Shown here: positions 1-6,540 of the stretch, piece by piece
Layout: every line of letters begins with the position of its first letter
How positions within the stretch are numbered: the first letter of the stretch is position 1
Assembly: GCA_023416415.1 (NCBI GenBank)
Contig: JAEZHR010000176.1
Span: forward strand, 1-9,100
DNA length: 9,100 nt
From: Pseudomonadota bacterium
GTDB lineage: Bacteria > Pseudomonadota > Gammaproteobacteria > Burkholderiales > Burkholderiaceae_D
Direction: 5' to 3'
The notes under the pieces: generated by a model
Database searches by the model: none
Seen by the model: only the letters and a program-made list of their open reading frames with translations
What the model was told of the DNA's origin: nothing
Program-made: the position numbers and the translations under genes

Positions 1-1011
1 GAACAGGGCTGCTTTGTAGAGCGCATGTGCAAGCAGGAATGTCACGACCGCAGTGGCCGCTTGCGGATGGGGCATGCCGATCAGGGCGACAAGTGTGCCG
101 AGCGAAACCACGGTGGAATAGGCAAGCAGCTGCTTGAGGTCGCGCACGCGCAGGGCCAGCAAGGTGCCGGTAAGCATCGTGATCAACCCGACCGACAGGA
201 GCAGGCCGCTCCAGAGCGGATGCTCTCCCAACGCCGGATTCAGCCGGGCCAGCAGATAGACGCCCAGCTTGACCATGGTGGCCGAATGCAGGAAGGCCGA
301 AACCGGAGTGGGCGCAGCCATCGCGTTTGCAAGCCATGCATGCAGGGGCGCCTGTGCGGATTTGGAGAATGCGCCGATAGCGACCAGCAGGATGATGGCG
401 GGCAGCCCTGGATGCGATTGCAGCAGGCCGGCCTGAGCCACGATGGTACCGATGCTCATCGATCCCGCAGCGCGCCCGAGCAGGATCGCACCGGCGAGCA
501 ATGCGAGCCCGCCGGCTGCCGTGACGAGGAGTCCCTGCTGCGCGGCTCGGCGCGATCTGGGGTTCTCGGCGTCGTAACCAATCAGCAGGAAGGAGGCAAG
601 GCTGGTCAGCTCCCAGAACACCAGCAGCACGATCAGGTCATCGGCGAGAACCGTGCCCAGCATCGCTCCCGTGAAAAGAGTCAGAAAGGCAAAGAAGCGC
701 GGCAGTCTTGGGCTTTCGTGCAGATAGCTGGCTGCGTAAAGAAAGATGACGGTTCCGATGCCGGTGATGAGCAGCGCGAACAGCAGCGAGAGCCCGTCGA
801 GCCGCAACGACAGCGAGACGCCGAGGCTGGGTATCCAGTCGTGCCGCTCCAGCACCACGCCGCCGGCGGTCACTTCTGGCAGGAACGAGGCGAAGATCGC
901 AAACAGTACGGCCGGCAGCAGCGCAATCCAGCCCGCGCCTGCAAGGCGGGCAAGCGGCGCCACGATGAACGCGGCGCCGAGAGCTAACAAAACGATGATT
1001 GTAAGCAGCAC
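1..1011 (-). CDS. mrpA: Mrp-type Na+/H+ antiporter subunit A (MrpA/PhaA/MnhA), N-terminal part, runs off left edge
   Basis: This is the large membrane subunit of a multisubunit cation/proton antiporter (Mrp, also Pha or Mnh), which exports Na+ or K+ in exchange for protons. It is homologous to complex I subunit NuoL. Only the first 337 residues are in the window; the coding strand exits at position 1. The translation is a chain of hydrophobic helices with MrpA-type signatures: FFAFLTLFTGAMLGTVLADD near residues 106-125, FWELTSLASFLLIGY at 132-146, FSKSAQAPLHAWL at 215-227, and APTPVSAFLHSATMVK at 233-248. Residues expected in the proton path are present: Glu134 in the WEL motif, Lys217 in SKSAQ, His224 and Lys293. 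The start is a GTG at 1011 with a GGAGG ribosome binding site at 1021-1025, nine bases upstream. A sigma-54 promoter lies just upstream, and the next gene upstream on the same strand encodes a sigma-54 activator. NuoL or DabB homologues are the alternative, but the ADDLIVLLVFWELTSL and SKSAQAPLH wording fits MrpA best. In proteobacteria subunit A is often fused to an MrpB domain; that part is outside the window. Confidence 0.9.
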   Translation of the reverse strand, partial: MLLTIIVLLALGAAFIVAPLARLAGAGWIALLPAVLFAIFASFLPEVTAGGVVLERHDWIPSLGVSLSLRLDGLSLLFALLITGIGTVIFLYAASYLHESPRLPRFFAFLTLFTGAMLGTVLADDLIVLLVFWELTSLASFLLIGYDAENPRSRRAAQQGLLVTAAGGLALLAGAILLGRAAGSMSIGTIVAQAGLLQSHPGLPAIILLVAIGAFSKSAQAPLHAWLANAMAAPTPVSAFLHSATMVKLGVYLLARLNPALGEHPLWSGLLLSVGLITMLTGTLLALRVRDLKQLLAYSTVVSLGTLVALIGMPHPQAATAVVTFLLAHALYKAALF

Positions 1012-1020
1012 GATGACAAG

Positions 1021-1025
1021 CCTCC
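1021..1025 (-). promoter_or_regulatory. Ribosome binding site deciding the GTG start of mrpA
   Basis: The minus strand reads GGAGG here, followed by nine bases and then GTG. This supports the non-ATG start at 1011. No in-frame ATG lies nearby, so the site fixes the N terminus of MrpA. Confidence 0.8.
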
Positions 1026-1041
1026 CTCGAGACTTGCCTTT

Positions 1042-1057
1042 GGCAAATGGCATGCCA
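1042..1057 (-). promoter_or_regulatory. Predicted sigma-54 (-24/-12) promoter for mrpA
   Basis: The minus strand reads TGGCATGCCATTTGCC. This matches the sigma-54 consensus TGGCACG-N4-TTGCW at all but two positions, and the spacing between the invariant GG and GC is exactly 10 bases. The expected transcription start is near 1031, giving a leader of about 20 bases that contains the GGAGG site. The neighbouring upstream gene encodes an activator with the GAFTGA motif, which contacts sigma-54, so promoter and activator are a plausible pair. One caution: the -24 half lies in a 10-base palindrome TGGCATGCCA, which could also be a protein-binding site. On the opposite strand the same palindrome gives an 11-base GG-GC spacing, so the promoter reads towards mrpA only. 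Confidence 0.7.
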
Positions 1058-1107
1058 CCTTGCGCTCATTTGCAAATCAAGGACTTGCGCGTTAAGGCAT
1101 GCCGTTC

Positions 1108-1127
1108 GTGTTCACGTTCGCGAACAC
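1108..1127. promoter_or_regulatory. Inverted repeat, candidate upstream activator binding site for the mrpA promoter
   Basis: The arms GTGTTC and GAACAC (1108-1113 and 1122-1127) flank an 8-base spacer. A perfect 10-base palindrome, GTTCGCGAAC, overlaps the right arm at 1116-1125. The centre lies about 85 bases upstream of the start predicted from the sigma-54 promoter. That is in the usual range for enhancer-like sites of NtrC-type regulators, which bind dyads through a Fis-like C-terminal helix-turn-helix. Assignment to the adjacent response regulator is inference from position and symmetry. Confidence 0.45.
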
Positions 1128-1211
1128 CGGCCATCACGTCGTCAAGAAGGCTGAACGTCATCGGCATTTGCCGTGCGGCGAAAGGATTCGGCGTGGTTTG
1201 TTACGGCTTGG

Positions 1212-2519
1212 CTACGAACCGGCCAGTTTGCGCCGGCGCTTCCACAAGGTCGTGCGCGAGACACCAAGGCGCTTGGCAGCTTCGGAAACCTTGCCGCCGG
1301 AAAGCTCCAGGGCGCGTTCGATCTGGTCCAGTTCGGCCTGCTCGCGCACGTCGGCCAGTGTCGTCGGAAGGTCGGCGTCCAGACGGCTTTCCGGAAACAG
1401 GTCATCGACGCTCAGCACGTCATCTTCGCTCAGGGCTGCCGCCCGCTCGATGCGATTGCGCAGCTCGCGCACGTTGCCCGGCCATGGATACGATTGCAAA
1501 AGCTCATGCGTGTCCGGATGCAGCCGCAAATCCGGAAGCCCGTTGCGCGCCGCCGCTTCCCGGGTGAAATACTCCGCCAGCTCAATGACTTCTGCCGGCC
1601 GCTCCCGCAAAGGCGGGATCGTGAATTCGACCACGGCAAGCCGGTAGTACAGATCTTCCCGGAAGGTGCCCTGGGCAATGCGACTGGCAAGGTCGGCATT
1701 AGTTGCAGCGACGATGCGGCCCCTGAATCGCTGTTCCTGGCGGGCTCCGAGGCGACGGAACACGCCATCCTGCAGCACGCGCAGCAGCGCGGTCTGCAGC
1801 CGCATGTCCAGCTCGCCGATTTCATCGAGGAAGAGTGTGCCGTCGCCGGCTTCTTCGAAGTAACCGGCGTGGACGGAGACCGCGCCGGTGAACGCCCCCT
1901 TCTCATGTCCGCAGAACTGGCTTTCCATCAGTTCGCGCGGTATGCCGCCGCAGTTGACGGCGACGAAGGGGGCGTCGGCGTGCGTCGAGTGGGCATGCAG
2001 GAAGCGCGCCGCAACCTCCTTGCCTACGCCGGTCTCGCCGCGCAGCAGGACCGGAAGGTCGCGCGTGGCGACCTTGCACAAGTCGCGCGCAAGTCCTTCG
2101 GTCGCTGGAGACTGCCCAAAGCGAACCCGCGTATCGGAAGACTCGGATGTGCCGGCTTCCAGTTCACCCATCAGGGCGTGCAAGCGGGAGACGAGCAGAT
2201 CGACGTCGTACGGCTTGGTCAGGTAGTCATCCGCGCCGGCGCGCACCAGGCGCACCGCCTGCTCGATGTCGGCAAATGCGGTGGCAAACACGATCGGCGT
2301 GTCGCCAAGATGCGGCAGGGCCTGCCGGTACAGGTCTTCCCCGGAGCCGTCGGGAAGGCGGATATCGGCCAGCACGAAAGCGGGCCGCTGCTGTCGCAGG
2401 AACTGCATGGCCTGGTCACAGGACTTGGCCCATCGAACCGGGAAGCCTTCGAGGCGCAGGCGCTGTGAAACGGCGCCGCCAAGGACCTGGTCATCTTCTA
2501 TCAGCAAGACTGTGTTCAT
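1212..2519 (-). CDS. Sigma-54-dependent response regulator (NtrC family)
   Basis: This is a 435-residue cytoplasmic transcription activator with the three NtrC-family domains. Residues 1-120 are a receiver with acidic residues at 8-10, the predicted phosphorylated Asp52 in LADIRLPD, and Lys102 in the TKPYD turn. Residues about 133-365 are the AAA+ sigma-54 interaction domain, with Walker A GETGVGKE at 161-168, the sigma-54-contacting GAFTGA loop at 208-213 and Walker B GTLFLDEIGEL at 227-237. It also has FREDLYYRL at 286-293 and the WPGNVRELRN motif at 346-355. Residues about 395-432 form a Fis-type helix-turn-helix. The length is normal for the family. The ATG at 2519 overlaps the stop of the upstream kinase as ATGA, so the two are probably translationally coupled and form a two-component pair. 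With a sigma-54 promoter directly downstream, the likely target is the mrp operon; the signal sensed cannot be read from the sequence. Confidence 0.95.
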   Translation of the reverse strand: MNTVLLIEDDQVLGGAVSQRLRLEGFPVRWAKSCDQAMQFLRQQRPAFVLADIRLPDGSGEDLYRQALPHLGDTPIVFATAFADIEQAVRLVRAGADDYLTKPYDVDLLVSRLHALMGELEAGTSESSDTRVRFGQSPATEGLARDLCKVATRDLPVLLRGETGVGKEVAARFLHAHSTHADAPFVAVNCGGIPRELMESQFCGHEKGAFTGAVSVHAGYFEEAGDGTLFLDEIGELDMRLQTALLRVLQDGVFRRLGARQEQRFRGRIVAATNADLASRIAQGTFREDLYYRLAVVEFTIPPLRERPAEVIELAEYFTREAAARNGLPDLRLHPDTHELLQSYPWPGNVRELRNRIERAAALSEDDVLSVDDLFPESRLDADLPTTLADVREQAELDQIERALELSGGKVSEAAKRLGVSRTTLWKRRRKLAGS

Positions 2520-3925
2520 GTCATTTCGCTCGCTTTCTCCAGCGGCAGGGTCAATGTGATGTGTGTGCCCCCTTGAGAACGCGCCTCCACTGCCACTTGG
2601 CCGTGCAACTGCTGCACAAGCCGCACGATCACGGCAACACCGAGGCCGGCCTGGCTCGGACTGACTTCGCCATGCACCAGACTCTCGGCGATTTCCTCAG
2701 CCATGCCGGGCCCCTGGTCGATCACTTCGAGCACAAGCGCCTGTGTTCGTTCGCTGGCACGCAGTATCACCCATCCGCCTGGGGCTGTCGCGCGCACGGC
2801 GTTGAGCAGCAGGTTCAGCAGAATCTGTCGCACTTCGGTTGCACTGACGGATACCTCGGCAGGAAGCCCTGGTGCGATCTCCACGCGAACCTGCACGCCG
2901 CGCCGCTGCGCATCAGCAGCGGTCAGCCGATGTACATCGTGGAGATCCTGCAGGCGAAGCGGACGCTCGGATTCGTGCGGTCGATGCGTCTGCAACGTGG
3001 CATCGACGACACCCCTAAGTGCGTGTACCCCACGCTCCATGAACTCCAGCGCGTCTTGCCGGACTTCCGGGCGATCCCCGAACTTTCGAAGCGTCTGTAT
3101 CGCGGCGTCCATTCCACCAAGCGGGTTGCGAACCTCATGCGCCAGGGTCGCAGCCAGCCGCCCCAGAACGGCTTCGCGCTCCTGCTCTGCCATGCGCGTC
3201 AGCATGGCCTCGCGGTCCTGCGTATGGGCGGCCATCTCGTTCACGGCCCCTATCAGTCGAACCGTATCCGGGTCGCTCACGGCCATCATTTCCTGCGGCA
3301 AGGGCGCTGCCGGCTGCCCTGCCCTTGTCTGCAAATGATGGGCGATGAGTGCGATCGGACGCTGAATCTGCCGCGCGACGAGGAATCCCAGCAAGGCGCA
3401 GGCGGCGCTGACCAGAATATCGATCACGAGCAGTGAGCCGCGCATTTGCATCATCTCTGTGCTGAACGCAGTAGCGTCCAGATTGGCAATGATTCGGTGA
3501 GCACCTTCCAGTGTCCGCCATACCCAAACCGTCTCGCCGTCATTGTCCATCCGCGCGCCCGACGCCGCGCTCCCAAGCTCGGGCAGTTCGATTGGCGGTA
3601 GATGCTCCCGTTGCGCCTCTGCGATGGCGTCTCCTGTTTTGTTCAGCAGTACCAATCGCCGGTCTTCCACGCCGGCCGATACCTGGAGTGCCTGCTCAAG
3701 CACTCTAGTCATTGCTTGACGGTCCGCCTCCTGCAGGACCGGCAACAATGCAGCGGATACGCCATCCAGGTAGACCTGTCCGATGCGCCCCATCTGGGAC
3801 TCAAACTGGCGCGCCACCGTATTGAGCGCGGTTTGCGTCGTTCCGATGGCAGTCACAAAGATCATGACGGCAACCACGAGCGGCAAGCGGAGCGTCAGCG
3901 GCAACTGGCGAAATCGTGCAAGCAT
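2516..3925 (-). CDS. Membrane sensor histidine kinase, partner of the sigma-54 response regulator
   Basis: This is a predicted 469-residue inner-membrane kinase that should phosphorylate the downstream regulator at Asp52. From the chosen ATG at 3925 there is a membrane helix at about residues 13-33, then a periplasmic sensor region of about 130 residues (34-163). A second helix at about 164-185 is followed by a HAMP-like linker. The dimerisation/phosphoacceptor box LAATLAHEVRNPLGG has His263. The ATPase domain has an N box with Asn375 in LLLNAVRA, a G1 box DQGPGM at 403-408, a G2 box AGLGV at 426-430 and a closing GGTHITLTLPL. The reading frame stays open upstream to a TTG at 4237, but that 104-residue extension is arginine-rich and unlike a kinase N terminus, so I start at the ATG just before the first helix. 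No clear Shine-Dalgarno site precedes it, so the start is less secure than the gene. The periplasmic part is not recognisable, hence no ligand is proposed. Confidence 0.9.
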   Translation of the reverse strand: MLARFRQLPLTLRLPLVVAVMIFVTAIGTTQTALNTVARQFESQMGRIGQVYLDGVSAALLPVLQEADRQAMTRVLEQALQVSAGVEDRRLVLLNKTGDAIAEAQREHLPPIELPELGSAASGARMDNDGETVWVWRTLEGAHRIIANLDATAFSTEMMQMRGSLLVIDILVSAACALLGFLVARQIQRPIALIAHHLQTRAGQPAAPLPQEMMAVSDPDTVRLIGAVNEMAAHTQDREAMLTRMAEQEREAVLGRLAATLAHEVRNPLGGMDAAIQTLRKFGDRPEVRQDALEFMERGVHALRGVVDATLQTHRPHESERPLRLQDLHDVHRLTAADAQRRGVQVRVEIAPGLPAEVSVSATEVRQILLNLLLNAVRATAPGGWVILRASERTQALVLEVIDQGPGMAEEIAESLVHGEVSPSQAGLGVAVIVRLVQQLHGQVAVEARSQGGTHITLTLPLEKASEMT

Positions 3926-4018
3926 GGATATCAATGGCAGTCTGATGAATTGCAGCAGGCTATGGCGGATGCCTATTGGTCGGGAACAAGCAATTGCACT
4001 GGCGTTCGGGCCTGTACT

Positions 4019-4053
4019 CTCGAAAAGCCGGCGAAACCGGAAACGTTTTCGAG
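4019..4053. repeat. 8-base inverted repeat with inner symmetric elements
   Basis: Perfect arms CTCGAAAA (4019-4026) and TTTTCGAG (4046-4053) flank a 19-base spacer. The spacer contains CCGG-CGAAA-CCGG. The palindromes AAACGTTT (4041-4048) and CGAGGCCTCG (4050-4059) overlap the right arm. It lies about 94-128 bases upstream of the kinase start. An operator or a leader hairpin are both possible; it lacks the run of T expected of a simple terminator. Confidence 0.5.
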
Positions 4054-4190
4054 GCCTCGTTTCGGCGCGCGCAAGTGAACGAATGCTAGCAAGAATGCCC
4101 GATTCCGTTCCTTGTACGCAATCAGCCGTCCTCAGTCGTCCTCGTTCCGGCCACGTGCAACGGCATGCATGCACAGTTGAGGAGTGCCTG

Positions 4191-4220
4191 ATCCGGTCTG
4201 TCCGGATGCGCCGGATAGCG
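4191..4220. repeat. Clustered CCGGAT repeats upstream of sbp
   Basis: ATCCGG (4191-4196) and CCGGAT (4202-4207) form an inverted repeat with a 5-base spacer. The right arm is repeated directly as CCGGATGCG (4202-4210) and CCGGATAGCG (4211-4220). The cluster sits 100-130 bases before the sbp start, so it is a candidate regulator-binding region for this sulfur operon. The binding protein is unknown. Confidence 0.45.
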
Positions 4221-4320
4221 ACGGAATTGATAAGCAATGCAGATTTTCTTCGTTCGGATTTGCAGAAGTGAAAAGTAGACTCTTTCCCACTTCATTTCAA
4301 ATCCGACGAGGAAATACACC

Positions 4321-5331
4321 ATGGCAGCAAACCTGTTTCGCCGCTCCCTGCTGGTCGCGGCACTTGCGGTCGGCCTCGTGAGCCCATCCTTTGCGCAGAC
4401 CACACTTCTGAACGTTTCCTACGACCCCACCCGGGAGCTCTATCAGGACTACAACGCCGAGTTCGTCAAGTACTGGAAGAGCAAGACCGGTGAAACCGTT
4501 ACGATTCGCCAGTCTCATGGCGGCGCCGGCAAGCAGGCACGTGCCGTGATCGACGGACTGGATGCCGACGTGGTGACGCTCGCCCTCGCCTATGACATTG
4601 ACGCGATCGCCGAACAGACCGGCAAGATTCCAAAGAACTGGCAGACCCGCCTGCCGCACAACAGTTCTCCGTACACATCCACGATCGTCTTCCTGGTGCG
4701 CAAGGGCAATCCGAAAGGAATCAAGGACTGGAACGACCTTGTGCGCAACGACGTGTCGGTCATTACGCCGAACCCGAAGACCTCCGGCGGTGCCCGCTGG
4801 AACTACCTCGCCGCCTGGGGCTATGCGCTGCGTCAACCGGGGGGCAATGACGAAAAGGCCTACGAGTTTGTCCGCTCGCTGTTCAAGCGTGTTCCGGTGC
4901 TCGACTCCGGCGCACGTGGCTCGACCAACACCTTTGTACAACGCGGCATCGGCGACGTGCTGCTGGCATGGGAAAACGAAGCCTTCCTGTCGATCAACGA
5001 GCTCGGTCCGGACAAGTTCGAAATTGTCGTGCCGTCCGTGTCCATCCTGGCCGAGCCGCCAGTGACCGTGGTGGATGGCGTGGCGCAGAAAAAAGGCACG
5101 ACCAAGCTCGCACAGGCTTACCTGGAATACCTGTACTCGTCGGCTGGTCAAAAGATTGCCGCAAAACACTACTACCGTCCGATCAAGCCGGAACTGGCTG
5201 ATCCTAAGGACGTGGCGCGCTTCCCGAAGGTGAATCTGTTCACGATCGACGACGCCTTCGGTGGCTGGCAGAAGGCCCAGCTCAAGCACTTCGAGGACGG
5301 CGGCACCTTCGACAAGATCTACGCGAAATAA
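4321..5331 (+). CDS. sbp: Periplasmic sulfate-binding protein of an ABC sulfate transporter
   Basis: This 336-residue protein captures sulfate in the periplasm for the CysTWA-type importer. A Sec signal peptide is clear: basic NLFRR at 4-8, a hydrophobic core at 10-20, and probable cleavage after SFA at residue 25. The mature part carries the hallmarks of the sulfate/thiosulfate-binding family: SYDPTREL at 33-40, QSHGGAGKQ at 64-72, ADVVTLALAYDID at 82-94 and NPKTSGGARWNYLAAW at 151-166. Length and the C-terminal GGTFDKIYAK ending are typical. The ATG is supported by a GAGGAA ribosome binding site at 4308-4313. No cysTWA genes follow; instead the operon continues with a molbindin and a hydrolase, so the membrane partners must be encoded elsewhere. 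CysP (thiosulfate-binding) is the close alternative, but the sequence reads more like Sbp. Expression is expected to rise under sulfate limitation, by family knowledge. Confidence 0.92.
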   Translation: MAANLFRRSLLVAALAVGLVSPSFAQTTLLNVSYDPTRELYQDYNAEFVKYWKSKTGETVTIRQSHGGAGKQARAVIDGLDADVVTLALAYDIDAIAEQTGKIPKNWQTRLPHNSSPYTSTIVFLVRKGNPKGIKDWNDLVRNDVSVITPNPKTSGGARWNYLAAWGYALRQPGGNDEKAYEFVRSLFKRVPVLDSGARGSTNTFVQRGIGDVLLAWENEAFLSINELGPDKFEIVVPSVSILAEPPVTVVDGVAQKKGTTKLAQAYLEYLYSSAGQKIAAKHYYRPIKPELADPKDVARFPKVNLFTIDDAFGGWQKAQLKHFEDGGTFDKIYAK

Positions 5332-5341
5332 GGGGAAAACC

Positions 5342-5557
5342 ATGAGCATCCAGGCAATCAACGTACGCAACCAGTTCCGCGGCAAGATCCGTGAAATCGT
5401 GCGCGGCGACGTGGTCAGCGAGATCGACGTCGACACGCCCGCCGGCATCGTTACCTCGGTCATCACGACGCGCTCCGTCGATGAGCTTGGGCTCAAACCC
5501 GGTGTCGAAGTGGTGGCACTGGTGAAGTCCACCGAGGTCTCGATCGCCACCTTGTAG
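5342..5557 (+). CDS. ssuF: Molbindin / TOBE-domain protein, SsuF-like
   Basis: This small 71-residue cytoplasmic protein consists of a single Mop/TOBE domain, recognisable from NQFRGKIREIVRGDVVSEIDV at its start and the closing GVEVVALVKSTEVSIATL. Such proteins form oligomers that bind molybdate or related oxyanions. In Pseudomonas putida the homologous SsuF is encoded at the end of the ssuEADCBF operon and is needed for organosulfur use, so a role in sulfur assimilation fits the neighbours here. The start is the ATG at 5342, preceded by AGGGG at 5331-5335. An in-frame start further upstream would run through the end of sbp and is not credible. It lies 10 bases after the sbp stop, so the two are surely co-transcribed. 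The ssuF name rests on context and size; a plain molybdate-storage molbindin cannot be excluded. Confidence 0.85.
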   Translation: MSIQAINVRNQFRGKIREIVRGDVVSEIDVDTPAGIVTSVITTRSVDELGLKPGVEVVALVKSTEVSIATL

Positions 5558-5578
5558 CGGAAATCGGGAGCGCCACGC

Positions 5579-6262
5579 ATGCATCACACAGTCCTGATCG
5601 TCCCAGGCTTTCACGGCAGTGGTCCGGGACACTGGCAGTCATGGATGGAGGGAGAACTGCCGCATGCACGGCGCGTGAGCGGCATCGACTGGGAACAGCC
5701 GGTGCTGGCGCGCTGGGCCGAGGAAGTCAGGCGCGAGATCGACGTGGCTGCCGGTGCGGTCTGGGTCGTGGCGCACAGCTTCGGTTGCCTGGCCAGCGTG
5801 GTGGCGGCCTCCGACCGGCCGGGGAAAGTGGCCGGATTGCTGCTGGTCGCGCCGGCCGATCCGGAACGGTTCTCCCTGCTCGGCCCGCGTGAACTGAAAC
5901 CCGCACTGGCCAGCGTGACCGGCGCCCTGCCCGCGCGCCCGCTTACATCCCCCAGTCTGCTGGTCGCCAGTCGCGACGATCCCTGGCTGCCATTTCCCAA
6001 GGCCGCCATGCTTGCAGAGCAATGGGGCAGTCGCCTGATCGACGCCGGTGCAGCCGGTCACATCAATGCGGAGTCCGGATACGGCGCGTGGCCGGATGGG
6101 CGGGTGTTGCTGACCAATCTCCAGGCGGTGCAGGAAGACTTTCCTCTCGGTGCCATCGACGAGCGCACGCGCGATGCCATCAAGGGGCGCGGCAGCGCGC
6201 TGTCACGCCTGCGTCATCTCACGCGCTTCAATCTCGGCATCCACCCGGGAGAGCCGGGCTGA
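5579..6262 (+). CDS. RBBP9/YdeN-family alpha/beta hydrolase
   Basis: This 227-residue predicted cytoplasmic serine hydrolase belongs to the RBBP9/YdeN family. The N-terminal motif VLIVPGFHGSGPGHWQSW (5-22) contains the oxyanion-hole loop. The nucleophile is Ser67 in AHSFG (65-69). The acid is probably Asp134 in SRDDPW (131-136), and the histidine is His161 in AGHINAESG. The last ~30 residues, after about 195, are basic and extend past the usual compact fold. The ATG at 5579 has GGGAG at 5566-5570, eight bases upstream, and lies 21 bases after ssuF, so it is the last gene of the sbp-ssuF operon. The substrate is unknown. Its position suggests an accessory function in sulfur-compound use, perhaps cleavage of an ester or thioester, but that is inference. 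Confidence 0.85.
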   Translation: MHHTVLIVPGFHGSGPGHWQSWMEGELPHARRVSGIDWEQPVLARWAEEVRREIDVAAGAVWVVAHSFGCLASVVAASDRPGKVAGLLLVAPADPERFSLLGPRELKPALASVTGALPARPLTSPSLLVASRDDPWLPFPKAAMLAEQWGSRLIDAGAAGHINAESGYGAWPDGRVLLTNLQAVQEDFPLGAIDERTRDAIKGRGSALSRLRHLTRFNLGIHPGEPG

Positions 6263-6540
6263 GGATCCGTCTTGGCGGTGACATTTATTCTATTTCGAGC
6301 AGAAATGCACTGAATGTCGAACCGCTTTCATGAATGACAGGAAGAGAGGTGGGGATCCCAACTCTCTCCTCCGACTGATCCGTGGCGCATTGACAGTGAT
6401 TGCAAAAGGCCGTGCGTTGAACAGACGTACGGAGGGAAGAAGCGCGGAAGGAACCCGCCAGTCGCCGTCTGCACCGGTTCAAGACGGGCGCTTGCGATGC
6501 ACCCTGGATGCTGGGGTATGGCATTGATGTGCGTGCGCTG
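6263..6540. other. Intergenic spacer between convergent hydrolase and effector genes
   Basis: This 278-base spacer holds the 3' ends of two converging transcripts. Open frames of 65 codons (plus strand) and 79 codons (minus strand) run through it, but neither has a good ribosome binding site or a recognisable motif, so I do not call a gene. The one notable structure is an imperfect hairpin at 6343-6367. Remnants of a mobile element would be plausible at such a junction; I see no terminal inverted repeats to prove one. Confidence 0.4.
6343..6367. terminator. Possible bidirectional terminator hairpin
   Basis: AGAGAG (6343-6348) pairs with CTCTCT (6362-6367). After one mismatch the pairing continues as TGGG with CCCA-type bases around an inner GGGATCCC. 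No T-run follows on either strand, so intrinsic termination is only a suggestion, favoured by its place between two converging genes. Confidence 0.25.

Larger units (their letters stand above)
3926..4320. other. Divergent intergenic region between kinase gene and sbp
   Basis: This 395-base spacer separates the leftward kinase gene from the rightward sbp gene, so it should hold promoters for both. I see no convincing sigma-70 promoter with good -35 and -10 boxes at proper spacing. A TTGATA at 4227-4232 and a TAGACT at 4276-4281 are isolated half-matches. What stands out is symmetry: an 8-base inverted repeat at 4019-4053, palindromes CGAGGCCTCG at 4050-4059 and GCATGCATGC at 4163-4172, and CCGGAT repeats at 4191-4220. 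The open frames here look non-coding. A CysB-type control site for sbp would be expected, but that consensus is too loose to call by eye. Confidence 0.6.

Noticed and set aside
25..987. Long plus-strand open frame of 320 codons opposite mrpA
   Set aside because: It is rich in Gln, Arg and Gly with no domain, and lies antisense to a clear MrpA coding sequence in high-GC DNA.
1162..1173. Small hairpin CGGCA-TT-TGCCG after the regulator gene, considered as a terminator
   Set aside because: Loop of two bases, short stem and no T-run on the minus strand.
1173..2468. Plus-strand open frame of 431 codons opposite the response regulator
   Set aside because: The minus strand encodes an intact NtrC-type regulator with all motifs; the plus frame is a composition shadow.
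2147..3436. Plus-strand open frame of 429 codons opposite the kinase
   Set aside because: No recognisable domain, and antisense to H-box, N-box and G-box motifs of the kinase.
3926..4237. N-terminal extension of the kinase from a TTG start
   Set aside because: The added 104 residues are Arg-rich, without a domain, and would bury the first membrane helix mid-protein; the region also carries the divergent promoter space.
4297..5580. Minus-strand open frame of 427 codons opposite sbp and ssuF
   Set aside because: sbp has a signal peptide, family motifs and a ribosome binding site; the antisense frame spans two genes and has no such support.
6285..6524. 79-codon minus-strand frame after the effector, considered as a transposase remnant
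   Set aside because: No catalytic or helix-turn-helix motif and no terminal inverted repeats that I could find.
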